NCBI GenBank assembly: GCA_036502575.1
Contig: DASXYL010000083.1
Coordinates: forward strand, 186,001 to 250,000
Length of the DNA: 64,000 nt
Source: DASXRA01 sp036502575
Lineage (GTDB): Bacteria; Actinomycetota; Actinomycetes; Mycobacteriales; Jatrophihabitantaceae
Direction of reading: 5' to 3'
Position numbers and translations under genes: made by a program. This document shows positions 26,043 through 35,600 of the stretch, piece after piece (position 1 is the first letter of the stretch; each line of letters starts with the position of its first letter). Below the pieces are notes generated by a model that was not told the origin of the DNA, did not search any database, and was given only the letters and a program-made list of their open reading frames with translations.

Positions 26043-27304
26043 GGACGATTCGGCGGCGGGTGCGGACGCATCCGTGGCTGGCCGCGGGCATCGCGATCGT
26101 GGTCCTGGCCGGGGCGGGGTTCGGCACGTACTTCGGGGTGCGGGGCGGCGACAAGGCGTCGGCGGCCACCGCGACCACCACCCAGGCGGTGGCCACCGGG
26201 ACGATCAAGCAGAGCGTGTCCGCCACCGGGACGTTGGCCCCGGCGTCCGAGAACGAGCTCAACTTCACCGTCTCGGGCACCGTGACCAAGGTGTCGGCCG
26301 CTGAAGGCCAGAAGGTGACGAAGGGCCAGGCGCTCGCGACGGTCGACTCGGCGTCGCTGGCGGCTGATGTCGCCCAGGCCGAGGCCACCGTGGCCAACGA
26401 CCAGGCGAAGGTCGACGACGACAGCAGCAACAGCGCCAGCGACACCCAGATCGCCGCGGACAATGCCGCCCTCACCGCGGCCCAGAACCAGCTCGCGTCG
26501 GCCAAGAGCCAGCTCGCGGCCGCGACGCTGACCTCGCCGATCGACGGTGTGGTCGCGTCGGTCAACTTGACCGTCGGCGACTCGGTGTCGGGCAGCAGCT
26601 CGTCCAGCTCGAGCGGCTCGGGTTCCTCGAGTGGCTCCGGCGCAGGATCCGGCGCAGGAGCGGGAGCCGGCGCGGGCGCGACCAGCAGCACCTCGTCGAG
26701 CTCGTCCGATCCGCAGATCCTGGTGATCAGCACCAACTCGTGGGTCGTGAACGCGACCGTTGACGCCAGCTCGGTCGACCTGATCAAGAAGGGCAACCAG
26801 GCCCAGCTGACCGTGACCGGCGCGACCGCGACCGTGTACGGGACGGTGTCCTCGATCGGGCTGGTGTCCTCGGCGACGTCGGGGACGGCGAGCTACCCGG
26901 TCGTCGTCAACGTGACGGGTTCGCCGACCGGACTGCACGACGGCGCGAACGTCACCGCCACGCTGATCTACAAGCAACTCAGCAACGTGCTCGTCATCCC
27001 GACGACCGCACTGCACCGCAACTCCGCCGGCGGCCAGTACGTCGAGCAGGTCAAGAACGGCAAGACCGTCCAGACCACCGTGAAGGTCGGCCTCTCCTCG
27101 GGCGGGCAGACGCAGATCACGTCCGGCGTGGTGGCGGGCGACAAGATCGTCGTGCCGCAGCTCCGGGTCGGTGGCGGTAGCGGTGGTACCGGCACTGGAC
27201 GCACCGGCGGCACGTTCCCGGGCGGGGGGCAATTCCCCGGCGGCGGGCAGTTCCCGGGCGGCGGGCAGTTCCCCCGCGGCGGCATCGGTGGCGTCGGTGG
27301 CTAG
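26039..27304 (+). CDS. MacA/HlyD-type efflux adaptor 1
   Basis: 421 residues. One N-terminal membrane anchor (about 14-35, TRHPW-like start then AAGIAIVVLAGAGFGTYF), a biotinyl-lipoyl half motif (SGTVTKVSAAEGQKVTKGQ), an Ala/Gln/Asp-rich helical hairpin, the second lipoyl half (SPIDGVVASVNLTVGD), a low-complexity Ser/Gly/Ala insert, beta-barrel, and a C-terminal tail of repeated FPGGGQ units ending GGIGGVGG. Translationally coupled to the regulator and followed by ATPase and permease. In a monoderm such adaptors work outside the membrane with the MacB-like permease; substrate unknown. Confidence 0.9.
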   Translation: MRTIRRRVRTHPWLAAGIAIVVLAGAGFGTYFGVRGGDKASAATATTTQAVATGTIKQSVSATGTLAPASENELNFTVSGTVTKVSAAEGQKVTKGQALATVDSASLAADVAQAEATVANDQAKVDDDSSNSASDTQIAADNAALTAAQNQLASAKSQLAAATLTSPIDGVVASVNLTVGDSVSGSSSSSSSGSGSSSGSGAGSGAGAGAGAGATSSTSSSSSDPQILVISTNSWVVNATVDASSVDLIKKGNQAQLTVTGATATVYGTVSSIGLVSSATSGTASYPVVVNVTGSPTGLHDGANVTATLIYKQLSNVLVIPTTALHRNSAGGQYVEQVKNGKTVQTTVKVGLSSGGQTQITSGVVAGDKIVVPQLRVGGGSGGTGTGRTGGTFPGGGQFPGGGQFPGGGQFPRGGIGGVGG

Positions 27305-28034
27305 CCCGGCCACGGTAACCGCACCGATCACGCCGATCGCGACGTCGCCGGTCATCGAGCTGGACGCCGTGCGCAAGGTGTACAGCACCGGCGCGATGGA
27401 GGTCGAGGCACTGCGCGGGGTCTCGCTGTCGATCGAGCAGGGCGAGTACGTGGCGATCATGGGACCGTCCGGATCGGGCAAGTCGACGCTGATGCACATC
27501 CTCGGCTGCCTCGACGTGCCGACGTCCGGCGAGTACCGGCTGGCCGGCGAGGACGTCGGCGCGATGGACGAGATCGATCTGGCCGAGGTGCGCAACCGGC
27601 GCATCGGGTTCGTGTTCCAGCAGTTCAACCTGCTGGCGTCCCTGACCGCACAGCGCAATGTCGAGTTGCCGCTGTCCTACGCGGGCGTGTCCCGCGAGCG
27701 CCGCCGGCGGCGAGCCCGCGAGGCGCTGGAACGCGTCGGGCTCGGCGATCGGGTGGAGCACCGCCCGGGCGAGCTGTCCGGCGGCCAGCAGCAGCGCGTC
27801 GCGGTGGCGCGGGCGCTGGTCACCGATCCGGCCCTGCTCCTGGCCGACGAGCCGACCGGGAACCTCGACTCGACGGCCAGCGAGGACGTGCTGCGCCTGT
27901 TCGACGAGCTGCATCGGCAGGGACGCACGGTCGTGCTGATCACGCACGAGGCCGAGATCGCCGAGCACGCGGCGCGGGTCATCCGCATCCGCGACGGGGC
28001 GATCGCCTCCGACGAGAGCGGGCCCGTCTCATGA
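27297..28034 (+). CDS. MacB-type ABC transporter ATPase
   Basis: 245 residues from GTG 27297 (GTG 27288 also possible). Walker A GPSGSGKST, Q-loop FVFQQFNLL, signature LSGGQQQRVAVARAL, Walker B LLLADEPTGNLD and H-loop LITHEAE are intact. The residues around GVSLSIEQGEYVAIMG are those of the LolD/MacB/FtsE class. The start overlaps the adaptor stop and the stop overlaps the permease ATG, so all three are made together. Confidence 0.95.
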   Translation: MASPATVTAPITPIATSPVIELDAVRKVYSTGAMEVEALRGVSLSIEQGEYVAIMGPSGSGKSTLMHILGCLDVPTSGEYRLAGEDVGAMDEIDLAEVRNRRIGFVFQQFNLLASLTAQRNVELPLSYAGVSRERRRRRAREALERVGLGDRVEHRPGELSGGQQQRVAVARALVTDPALLLADEPTGNLDSTASEDVLRLFDELHRQGRTVVLITHEAEIAEHAARVIRIRDGAIASDESGPVS

Positions 28035-29263
28035 CCTGGTCGGACATCCTGCGCAATGGATGGGACGCGATCCGCACCCACAAACTGCGTTCGATGCTCA
28101 CGTCGCTCGGCATCCTGATGGGCATCGCCGCCGTGGTGCTCACGGTGGGCCTGGGCCAGGGCGCGCAGCAGCAGGTGTCCAAGCAGCTGGCCTCGCTCGG
28201 CGGCAACCTGCTGATCGTCTCGCCCGGCAGCTCGTCCACCGGTGGCGTGCGCGGCGGATTCGGGTCGGCGTCCACGCTGACCACGGCCGACGCGACCGCG
28301 CTGACGTCCAAGACGTCGGCGCCGGACGTCAGCGGTGTGGCGCCCATCCTGCAGAGCAGCAACCAGTCGCTGGTCAACGGCGCGACGAACTGGACGACGA
28401 CCGTCGTCGGCACCACGTCTTCGTGGCTTTCCGTACGCGGGCGTACGTTGGAGTCCGGGCGGTTCCTGACCGACGCCGACCAGTCGAGTGCCGCGGCCGT
28501 CACGGTGCTGGCCTCCGACACCGCCACCGAACTGTTCGGGCCGCTCAACCCGGTCGGGCAGAGCGTCACCATCAACAGCGTCCCCTACGAGGTCGTCGGC
28601 GTGCTGACCTCGGCCGGCTCGGACTCCACCACCAACCTGGACGACCAGGCGATCGTGCCGATGAGCACGGCGTCGCAGCGCATCGTCGGCGGCACCAACC
28701 GGACCTCGGTCCAGACGATCTACATCAAGGCCGCTTCTCCCGGACGGCTGAGCGCCGCCTACCAGGAAGCGAACACGATCCTGCAGTACCGGCACTCGAT
28801 CACCGCGTCGTCCACCTCGGACTTCTCGATCACGACGCAGCAGTCGGTGATCAGCACCACCTCGTCGGTGGACAACACCCTTACCAACCTGCTCATCGGG
28901 ATCGCGGCGCTGTCCCTGCTCGTCGGCGGCATCGGCGTCATGAACATCATGCTGGTGTCGGTCAAGGAACGCACCCGCGAGATCGGACTGCGCAAGGCCC
29001 TCGGCGGGACGCCGATGCTGATCCGCCGGCAGTTCCTGTCCGAGGCGTCGATGCTCGGGTTGTCGGGCGGCCTGCTCGGCGTCGCGCTCGGCGTCGGCGG
29101 CGCCGAGGTCTTACCGCATTTCATCTCCAATCCGATCGCGATCTCAGTTCCGTGGATCTTGATCGCCATCGGCGTGGCCATCGCCATCGGCGTGGGCTTC
29201 GGCGTCTACCCGGCGGCCCGGGCGGCCAGGTTGTCACCCATCGACGCTCTGCGCAGCGAATGA
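28031..29263 (+). CDS. MacB-type ABC permease
   Basis: 410 residues with the four-helix MacB/LolE layout: helix 1 at about 20-45 (HKLRSMLTSLGILMGIAAVVL), a large extracytoplasmic MacB_PCD domain (about 50-280), then three helices in the FtsX domain (VGGIGVMNIMLVSVKERTRE, coupling IGLRKALGG, and ISVPWILIAIGVAIAIGVGFG), ending SPIDALRSE as usual for the family. ATG overlaps the ATPase stop. Forms the membrane part of the exporter. Confidence 0.94.
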   Translation: MTWSDILRNGWDAIRTHKLRSMLTSLGILMGIAAVVLTVGLGQGAQQQVSKQLASLGGNLLIVSPGSSSTGGVRGGFGSASTLTTADATALTSKTSAPDVSGVAPILQSSNQSLVNGATNWTTTVVGTTSSWLSVRGRTLESGRFLTDADQSSAAAVTVLASDTATELFGPLNPVGQSVTINSVPYEVVGVLTSAGSDSTTNLDDQAIVPMSTASQRIVGGTNRTSVQTIYIKAASPGRLSAAYQEANTILQYRHSITASSTSDFSITTQQSVISTTSSVDNTLTNLLIGIAALSLLVGGIGVMNIMLVSVKERTREIGLRKALGGTPMLIRRQFLSEASMLGLSGGLLGVALGVGGAEVLPHFISNPIAISVPWILIAIGVAIAIGVGFGVYPAARAARLSPIDALRSE

Positions 29264-29292
29264 CATCCCCTCGTCAACAAAAGGAATCACGC

Positions 29293-30150
29293 ATGACCTC
29301 GCACGGTACTTCGGTCCCTACCCGAGCGTTGGGCGTCGCGGTCGCGGCCCTCGCCGCCGCGGTCGCGCTCAGCGCGTGCAGCAGCTCGTCCGGCGGAGGT
29401 GGCTCCTCGTCCGACTCGCCCTCTGCCCCGGCGTCGTCCGGGGCCCCGGGCGGGACGGGCGGCGCCGGCGCGCCCGGTCAGGGTGGGCCGGCCGCCTCGG
29501 GCACGGTGGCCGCCATCTCCGGCACGACGATGCAGGTGCAGAACCAGCAGACCGGCCAGGTGGCGGTGGCGTGGAGCGCCTCGACGAAGTTCAGCCACCA
29601 GGTCACCACGACCCTCACCGCGGTGAAGGCCGGTGATTGCGTCACCGCCATCGCACCGTCCGGCACCGACGCCGCGGCGACGTCGTTCACCGCCACCACG
29701 CTGACGGTCAGCACCGCCGTCGACGGCACGTGCGGTGCCGGCGCCGGCCGAGGCGGCGGGGGCGGGCAACGGCCGTCGGGCTTCCCGTCCGGGCAGCGTC
29801 CGTCCGGGTTCCCGTCGGGCGGCGCGTCGGGCCGGCCGAACTTCGGCGCGATCGCCGGCGGCAAGGTCACCTCCGTCTCGGGTTCGACGCTGGTGATCGC
29901 CGCCCGGCAGTTCGGCCAGAACAGTTCGAACAGCACGGCCACCACCAACAAGTCCGTGACGGTCGGCGCGACCACGAAGATCACCACCGAGGCGTCCACC
30001 ACGTCGACCTCGGTGCAGGTCGGAAAGTGCGTGACGGCCCAGGGCAAGGCCGACTCGTCGGGCACGGTCGCCGCGACCACCGTCCGGATCACCGATCCGA
30101 CCAACGGGCAGTGCGCCACCGGTTTCGGGGGAGGGGCCAACGGTGGCTGA
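29293..30150 (+). CDS. Secreted lipoprotein with duplicated DUF5666-like domain
   Basis: 285 residues. AAAAGGA precedes the ATG. A 28-residue signal ends in the lipobox ALSAC with acylated Cys29, followed by a Ser/Gly/Pro linker. Two related beta-type domains, ASGTVAAISGTTMQVQNQQT... and GGKVTSVSGSTLVIAA..., are separated by an RPSGFPSGQ-type low-complexity segment. The xGxVxxVxGxxLxV start is like DUF5666 domains. It lies between the permease and the second adaptor and overlaps the latter by 8 bp; a surface-bound partner of the exporter is likely. Confidence 0.82.
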   Translation: MTSHGTSVPTRALGVAVAALAAAVALSACSSSSGGGGSSSDSPSAPASSGAPGGTGGAGAPGQGGPAASGTVAAISGTTMQVQNQQTGQVAVAWSASTKFSHQVTTTLTAVKAGDCVTAIAPSGTDAAATSFTATTLTVSTAVDGTCGAGAGRGGGGGQRPSGFPSGQRPSGFPSGGASGRPNFGAIAGGKVTSVSGSTLVIAARQFGQNSSNSTATTNKSVTVGATTKITTEASTTSTSVQVGKCVTAQGKADSSGTVAATTVRITDPTNGQCATGFGGGANGG

Positions 30151-32044
30151 GCAGTCACCGGCTCACCGCTCGCGTCGACGCCGCGCCCGTCGGCGCCGAG
30201 CGGTCGCGGTCGCCGTCGGAGTCGTCGTGATCGGCGGGGGGAGTGCGGTCGGAATCGCCGCCACCAGCGGCAACGGGACGGCCCGCCGGGTCGCGACCGT
30301 CTCGCTCGGCTCGGTGACCCAGACCGTCGAGTCGTCCGGCACGATCACCTCGTCGCTGAAGTTGACGCCGGCGTTCTCGTCGTCGGGCACGGTCAAGTCG
30401 GTGAACGTGAGGACCGGAGACACCGTCAGCAAGGGCCAGACCCTCGCCACCCTGGACACGACTGCGTTGCAGGCCGACGTCGACTCAGCCAACTCGACGC
30501 TCGCCAGCGCCAAGCAGAAACTCGAGGCGGACAAGACCGGGCAGACGAGCGTCGGCAGCGCCCTTGGTTCGTCGAACACCGCCGCGTCGTCCAACATCGT
30601 CTCGTCGATCTACGACTCAGCGGCGCAGATCGTCGATATCGCCGCCGTTGCGGCCGCCGCGCCGCCGAGCTCCTCGAGTAGCATCAGCGCGCTGATCAAG
30701 CAGGTGGAGGCGGCCCAGAACGCGGTGATCGCCGCGCAGCAGAACGTCGACGCCGCTCAGGCCGCGATCGACGAGGCGCAGCAGACGGTCGACGCGGACG
30801 TCACCCAGAACGTGAAGCTCCGCGACGCGCAGAAGTCCGCGTGCGCAGTGGCCCCGAGCGATACGAGCAGCAGCTCGTCGTCCAGCTCGTCGGCGCCGCC
30901 ACCGGTCTCCGACGAGTGCTCGAGCGCGATGGCCGCCTACGAGGCGTCGGCCGACACGCTGGCGTCGGACATGGCGACCCTCGACGCCAAGATCAGTACG
31001 CAGGACGGCTACCTGAAGGACCTCGACTCGGCGATCACCTCGCTCGACAAGCTGATCGATCAGCTGCAGAAGGCGGCTGCGAGCAGTGGTTCGGGCGGGT
31101 CTGGTGGGACGCCGCCGAACTCGGGGACGAGCGCGCCGGGCCGACCGAGCCAGGGCGGGTCGGCGCCGTCGGGCTCGGCCCCGTCCGGATCAGGCTCACG
31201 GCCGTCCGGGTCGGCCCCGTCCGGGTCGGGTTCGGCGCCGTCGGGCTCGGGCCAGAGCGGGACCGGGCAGAGCGGGACCGGGCAGAGCGGGACCGGGCAG
31301 ACGAGCACGCCGGCGAGCGCCTCGCAGCTGGCCGCCGACCAGGCATCGATCGACGCCGCGCAGGCACAACTGACCCTGGCCGAGCAGAACCTGGCAACCG
31401 CCACGCTCAAGAGTCCGGCCGCCGGCACGGTGGCCGCCGTCGGGCTGAGCGCCGGATCGTCCTCGAGCGGCCAGACGATCACCATCGTCGGCACCGGCAT
31501 TGCGGGCGTCGACATCAGCGTGTCGCTGTCCCAGCTCGATCAGGTCAAGGTCGGCCAGCCGGTCACCGTCGCCGCCGACGGGGTATCGACGACGCTGCAC
31601 GGCACGGTCACGTCGATCGGAATGCTGAGCAGCACGTCCGGATCGCGGACCACCTTCCCGGTCACCGTTCAACTCGGCGCCGGCACGCCGAAGGTGTTCG
31701 ACGGTTCCGGCGCGGACGCGGTGATCACCACCGGCTCGGCCCGCAACGTCGTCACGGTCCCCAACTCGGCGATCCACTCCACCGCAGGCGGTCAGCACTC
31801 CGTCACGGTGGTCAAGGGCGGCAAGACCACGACCGTCCGGGTGACGCTCGGCGTGGCCGGCAGCGACGCGACGCAGGTCAAGAGTGGCTTGCAGGCCGGC
31901 CAGCAGGTAGTCCTCGCCGACATGTCGCAGCCGTTGCCGAACAGCACAAACAGCACCGGCACCGGCACGGGGACGTTCAGGATCCCCGGGGTCGGCGGCG
32001 GCGGAGCCTTCCCCGGGTTCGGTGGTGCACAGACCGGGCGGTGA
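30143..32044 (+). CDS. HlyD/MacA-type efflux adaptor 2 (enlarged)
   Basis: 633 residues from GTG 30143. Arg-rich cytoplasmic start, anchor helix (about 22-42), lipoyl half motif (SGTVKSVNVRTGDTVSKGQ), a long coiled-coil hairpin rich in Ala/Gln/Asp (VEAAQNAVIAAQQNVDAAQ) interrupted by a Cys pair, then PSGSAPSG and GQSGTGQSGT repeats, the second lipoyl half (SPAAGTVAAVGLSAG), beta-barrel and an FPGFGG tail. It is much longer than adaptor 1, mostly by low-complexity inserts. Last gene of the operon; a strong hairpin follows at 32089. Confidence 0.88.
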   Translation: MAEQSPAHRSRRRRARRRRAVAVAVGVVVIGGGSAVGIAATSGNGTARRVATVSLGSVTQTVESSGTITSSLKLTPAFSSSGTVKSVNVRTGDTVSKGQTLATLDTTALQADVDSANSTLASAKQKLEADKTGQTSVGSALGSSNTAASSNIVSSIYDSAAQIVDIAAVAAAAPPSSSSSISALIKQVEAAQNAVIAAQQNVDAAQAAIDEAQQTVDADVTQNVKLRDAQKSACAVAPSDTSSSSSSSSSAPPPVSDECSSAMAAYEASADTLASDMATLDAKISTQDGYLKDLDSAITSLDKLIDQLQKAAASSGSGGSGGTPPNSGTSAPGRPSQGGSAPSGSAPSGSGSRPSGSAPSGSGSAPSGSGQSGTGQSGTGQSGTGQTSTPASASQLAADQASIDAAQAQLTLAEQNLATATLKSPAAGTVAAVGLSAGSSSSGQTITIVGTGIAGVDISVSLSQLDQVKVGQPVTVAADGVSTTLHGTVTSIGMLSSTSGSRTTFPVTVQLGAGTPKVFDGSGADAVITTGSARNVVTVPNSAIHSTAGGQHSVTVVKGGKTTTVRVTLGVAGSDATQVKSGLQAGQQVVLADMSQPLPNSTNSTGTGTGTFRIPGVGGGGAFPGFGGAQTGR

Positions 32045-32088
32045 CCGGCTGACCCCGCCGCCGGCACGCCCCGGCAGCCTGCCCGGGG

Positions 32089-32135
32089 GTGATCTTGGAG
32101 TTGTGGTCAAATAGCGACCACAACTCCAAGATCAC
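32089..32135. terminator. Perfect 20-bp-arm hairpin after the export operon
   Basis: Arm GTGATCTTGGAGTTGTGGTC (32089-32108), loop AAATAGC, then the exact reverse complement (32116-32135). It lies 45 bp after the adaptor stop. There is no U-run, so it would act as a U-less terminator or transcript 3'-end protector. Confidence 0.75.
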
Positions 32136-32198
32136 AGCATTGACCAGTGCCGTCCGCCGTGCGTCGATCTCCGGGTGCCCTTGTTGCAGCCCTCGATA

Positions 32199-32677
32199 AT
32201 GCCCGCCACCGTCCGCCAGTTGGACGACGTCGTCGCAAGCCTTGGCCAGCGCGAGTACTTCATGGACCGGTTCGCCCGCCGCGATCGCGGTGAGGGCCTC
32301 GTCCTGGTGGCCTGGGTTGGTGGGCGGCCCGTCGGCGACGTGTATCTGTGGCGCGCTCCGGTCTACGAGCCCGAGATCCGCTCGCAGCTGCCGGGTGTTC
32401 CGGAGCTGAACCATCTCGAGGTCCACCCGGATCATCGGGGCGCGGCATCGGCGCGGCGATCGTCATCGCTGCTGAGACACTTGCCCGGCAGTTGGGCTAC
32501 CGGCGGGTCGCGCTGGGCGTCGGCATCGACAACCCTCGCGCTCACCGCCTCTACCTCCGGCTCGGATACACCGACTGGGGCCACGGCACGGTTGCGACCA
32601 GCTACGCGAGCTACCTACCGGACGGCACCGTTCGCCGCTTCGCCGAGACCCTCCACGTCCTCGCCAAGACGCTCTGA
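32199..32677 (+). pseudogene. GNAT acetyltransferase with frameshift
   Basis: Frame 1 from ATG 32199 gives the N-terminal half of a GNAT fold (MPATVRQLDDVVASLGQREY through ELNHLEVHPDHRG); the acetyl-CoA loop and the rest (RGIGAAIVIAAETLARQLGYRR ends at KTL 32677) are in the next frame. One base is missing at about 32437-32442 in the CGGGGCGCGG stretch; adding it restores a protein of about 160 residues with the R/QxxGxG/A loop. It may be a recent pseudogene or an assembly indel. Substrate unknown. Confidence 0.8.
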
Positions 32678-32694
32678 CCCACGGCGCCTACGGG

Positions 32695-35600
32695 TCAGTG
32701 CTGGCGGCGCCGGAGTCGGGCCACGGCCAGCGCTACACCGCCGAGGACGATCAGGCCGATCGCCCAGGCGAGTTCGGCGCGGATCGGTCCGGCTCCGGTG
32801 CCGGCCAGCGGAGGTGCGCCAGACGGGCCGGATGGGCCGGATGGGCCGGACGGTGGCGTGGGCGATCCGGACCCGGGGATCGGGGTCGGCGTCGGTGTGG
32901 GCGGCGGCGAGGTCGACGCACACGTGACGCTGGTGGTCGCGTGCGCGGTCAAGCTCGGTGCGTTGCGCGCGTCCAGGGTCGCGGTGTTGTCGTAGCTCGC
33001 GCAGGAATCCGTCGTGGTCGCGCTCGTCACGTGCACCGACTCGTCCTCGCCGGCGGCCAGGTTGACCGCCGAGCAGGTGAGCGTCTGGGTAGGCGTCGCC
33101 CCAGTGATGGCGCACGTAGTCGGCGCGGACGCGTCCAGCTTCCAATCGATGCCGTCACCTGCGGGCAGCTCGTCGGTGATCGTGACCCCGTTGGCCGCAG
33201 CCGGTCCGGCATTGCTGGCGGTGATCGTGAACCCGATCGGCGCACCGGCGGCGACGCTCGCGGCGTCGGCGGTCTTGGTGAACGTCAGCCCGGAGCACTG
33301 GACGGTGGTGGTGGCCGATGCGTTGCCCGGCGCGGTCGGCTGATTGGCCACCGTGGCGCTGGCCGTGTTGTCGTACGCCTTGCAGCTCGCCGCGGTGGTC
33401 GGGCTGGTCACGTGGACGGTCAGGCTCGCGCCCGCCGTCAGCGACGCGACGGTGCAGCTCAACGTGCCGCCGGTGATCGCGCAGCTGCCACTCGGAGTCT
33501 GGGCCGCGATCGTCCAGCTGGTGCCATCGCCGGTCGGCAGCGGGTCGTTGACGACGACGTTCTGGGCAACGCCGGGGCCCGCGTTGGTGGCCGTGACCGT
33601 GAAGCCAATGGGGTCTCCGGCGGCGACGCTCGTGGCGTCCGCGGTCTTGGTCAGGGTCACGGTCGGGCATTGCACGGTTGTGGATGCGCTGCCGGACGCA
33701 GACGGGGCGTTGGTGGCCGTCGCCGTGGCGGTGTTGTCGTAACCGGCACAGCTCGCGGAGGTGGTCGGGCTGATGACGTGCACGGTCACCGTGGCGCCGG
33801 GGGCGAAGTCACCGATCGAGCACGTCAGCGTGCTCCCGCTGATCGCGCAGCTGCCGGTGGGCGTCTGCGCCTCGATCGTCCAGCTGATGCCGGGTCCGGT
33901 CGGCAGTGGGTCGGTGATCGTCGTGCCGTGTGCCGTGCCGGGACCGTTGTTGTGCGCCGTGATCGTGAATCCGATCGGGTCACCGGCGCTGACGGTGGCC
34001 GCATCGGCCGTCTTGCTCACGGTGAGGTCCGGGCAGTTGACGGTGACGGACGCGACGTTGCTCTCGCCGCCGGTGCCGTTCGTCGTCGTGACGGAGGCGT
34101 GGTTGCTGACGACACCGCAGTTGGCCGGCGTCGTCGTGGCGCTCACGTGAATCGGGCCGACGCTCTGCTGCGGGTTGACGGTGGCGAGGTCACACAGGAG
34201 CACCTGCGAGCCGACGGCTCCGGTGATCGCGCAGCCCGGGAAGGTTGGGTCGAGCGTCCAGTCCAAGCCGTTGCCGGGCAGGGTGTCGGTGACGTGCACG
34301 CCCCTCGCGGGGACGGTGCTCGTATTGGTGACGGTGATGTCGAAGCCGATCGGGTCTCCGGCGCTGACCGGTCCGGCCGGGTTCGCCGCCTTGACGACGC
34401 TCACGACCGACCCGACGATCGTGGTCGTCTCAGCGGCCTGGCCGCAGGCGTGCGTCGCCGGATCGTTGAGCGCGTTGCCGGCATAGCTCGCCCGCCAGGT
34501 ATAGGTGCCGGCCACCGTCGGGTCGTACGTCTGGGAGGTCGTCGCGACGCCCGCTGCGTTCAGCGAACCGGTCGTCGTGAACACCGGGTTGCCGGTGCAT
34601 ACCGGGGTAACGCCACTGGCGAACGGCCCGTACAGGTTGAAGGTGATCGTCTCGCCGGTGACCGAGCCGACGAAGCCGCTCAACGTCGCGGTGTCACCGA
34701 GCGTCGTGAAGCCGAGGCCCGGAGGGTTGTCGCCGGTCACGGCGATCTGCGTCGTCAGCGTCGGCGACCCGTGCACGACCGTGAAGCACTCGGTGTCTGA
34801 GTTGGTGTGGCCGCTGGGCAGGTAGGTGCCGGATGACGCCGCGTCCGGGGCGTATTCGGCGCGCCAGCAGTACTTGCCGGGTGCCGTGTCGGCCGGTCCG
34901 CTGACGCTCGCCGACGTGGCGCTGCCGGCGACCACCGCGGTCGCGCCGCCGACCTGCGTCCCGCCGGTCGGGCATCCGGCCGGCGTGACCTGGCTCGGAT
35001 CGCACAGGAAGAACGACACCGTACCGGTAGGTACGGGACGCGCGCCGACCGCGCTCACCGTCGCGACGTCGTGCTGCGCCGACCCGGGCGCGACCAGTGC
35101 GCCGCCCGGAGTGGCCGTCGTGGTGATCGGCGGCTGCGGGCAGGTGTTGAACTGTCCGCCGGCGAAGTCCTTCAGCGTCGCGGTGAGCTGATCCGAGGAA
35201 CGGGTCTCGGCCAGGAACGTCGTGAAGCAGCCGCCGGCCGTACCGAGCAGTGTGGTGAGGTCGATACCGGCTTCGACGAAGGTGTTCGACTCGTGACTGG
35301 TCGGTGACCAGGGGCTGGACACGGTGACGCCATTCGCGATGGCGCAGACGTTGTCGTTGGCGGGGCCGCCGCAGACCGCTCCGCTGGTCTGCAGCACCGG
35401 CGCGCCGGTCGCGTCGTTACCCGTCCATCGGTAGACGTTGACGTCCTGGGTGCCGCCGCCGTTGGTGTAGTCGCTGGTGATCAGGATGTCGCCGTCGGTG
35501 TGCTGGCCGGAGAAGTTGGCGGAGCCCGAACAGCCCACGCTCGGGTCCTTGAGCAGCCAGAACCCGGCGTTGGAGACGCCGTTGTGGCTGCCGCGCTCGG

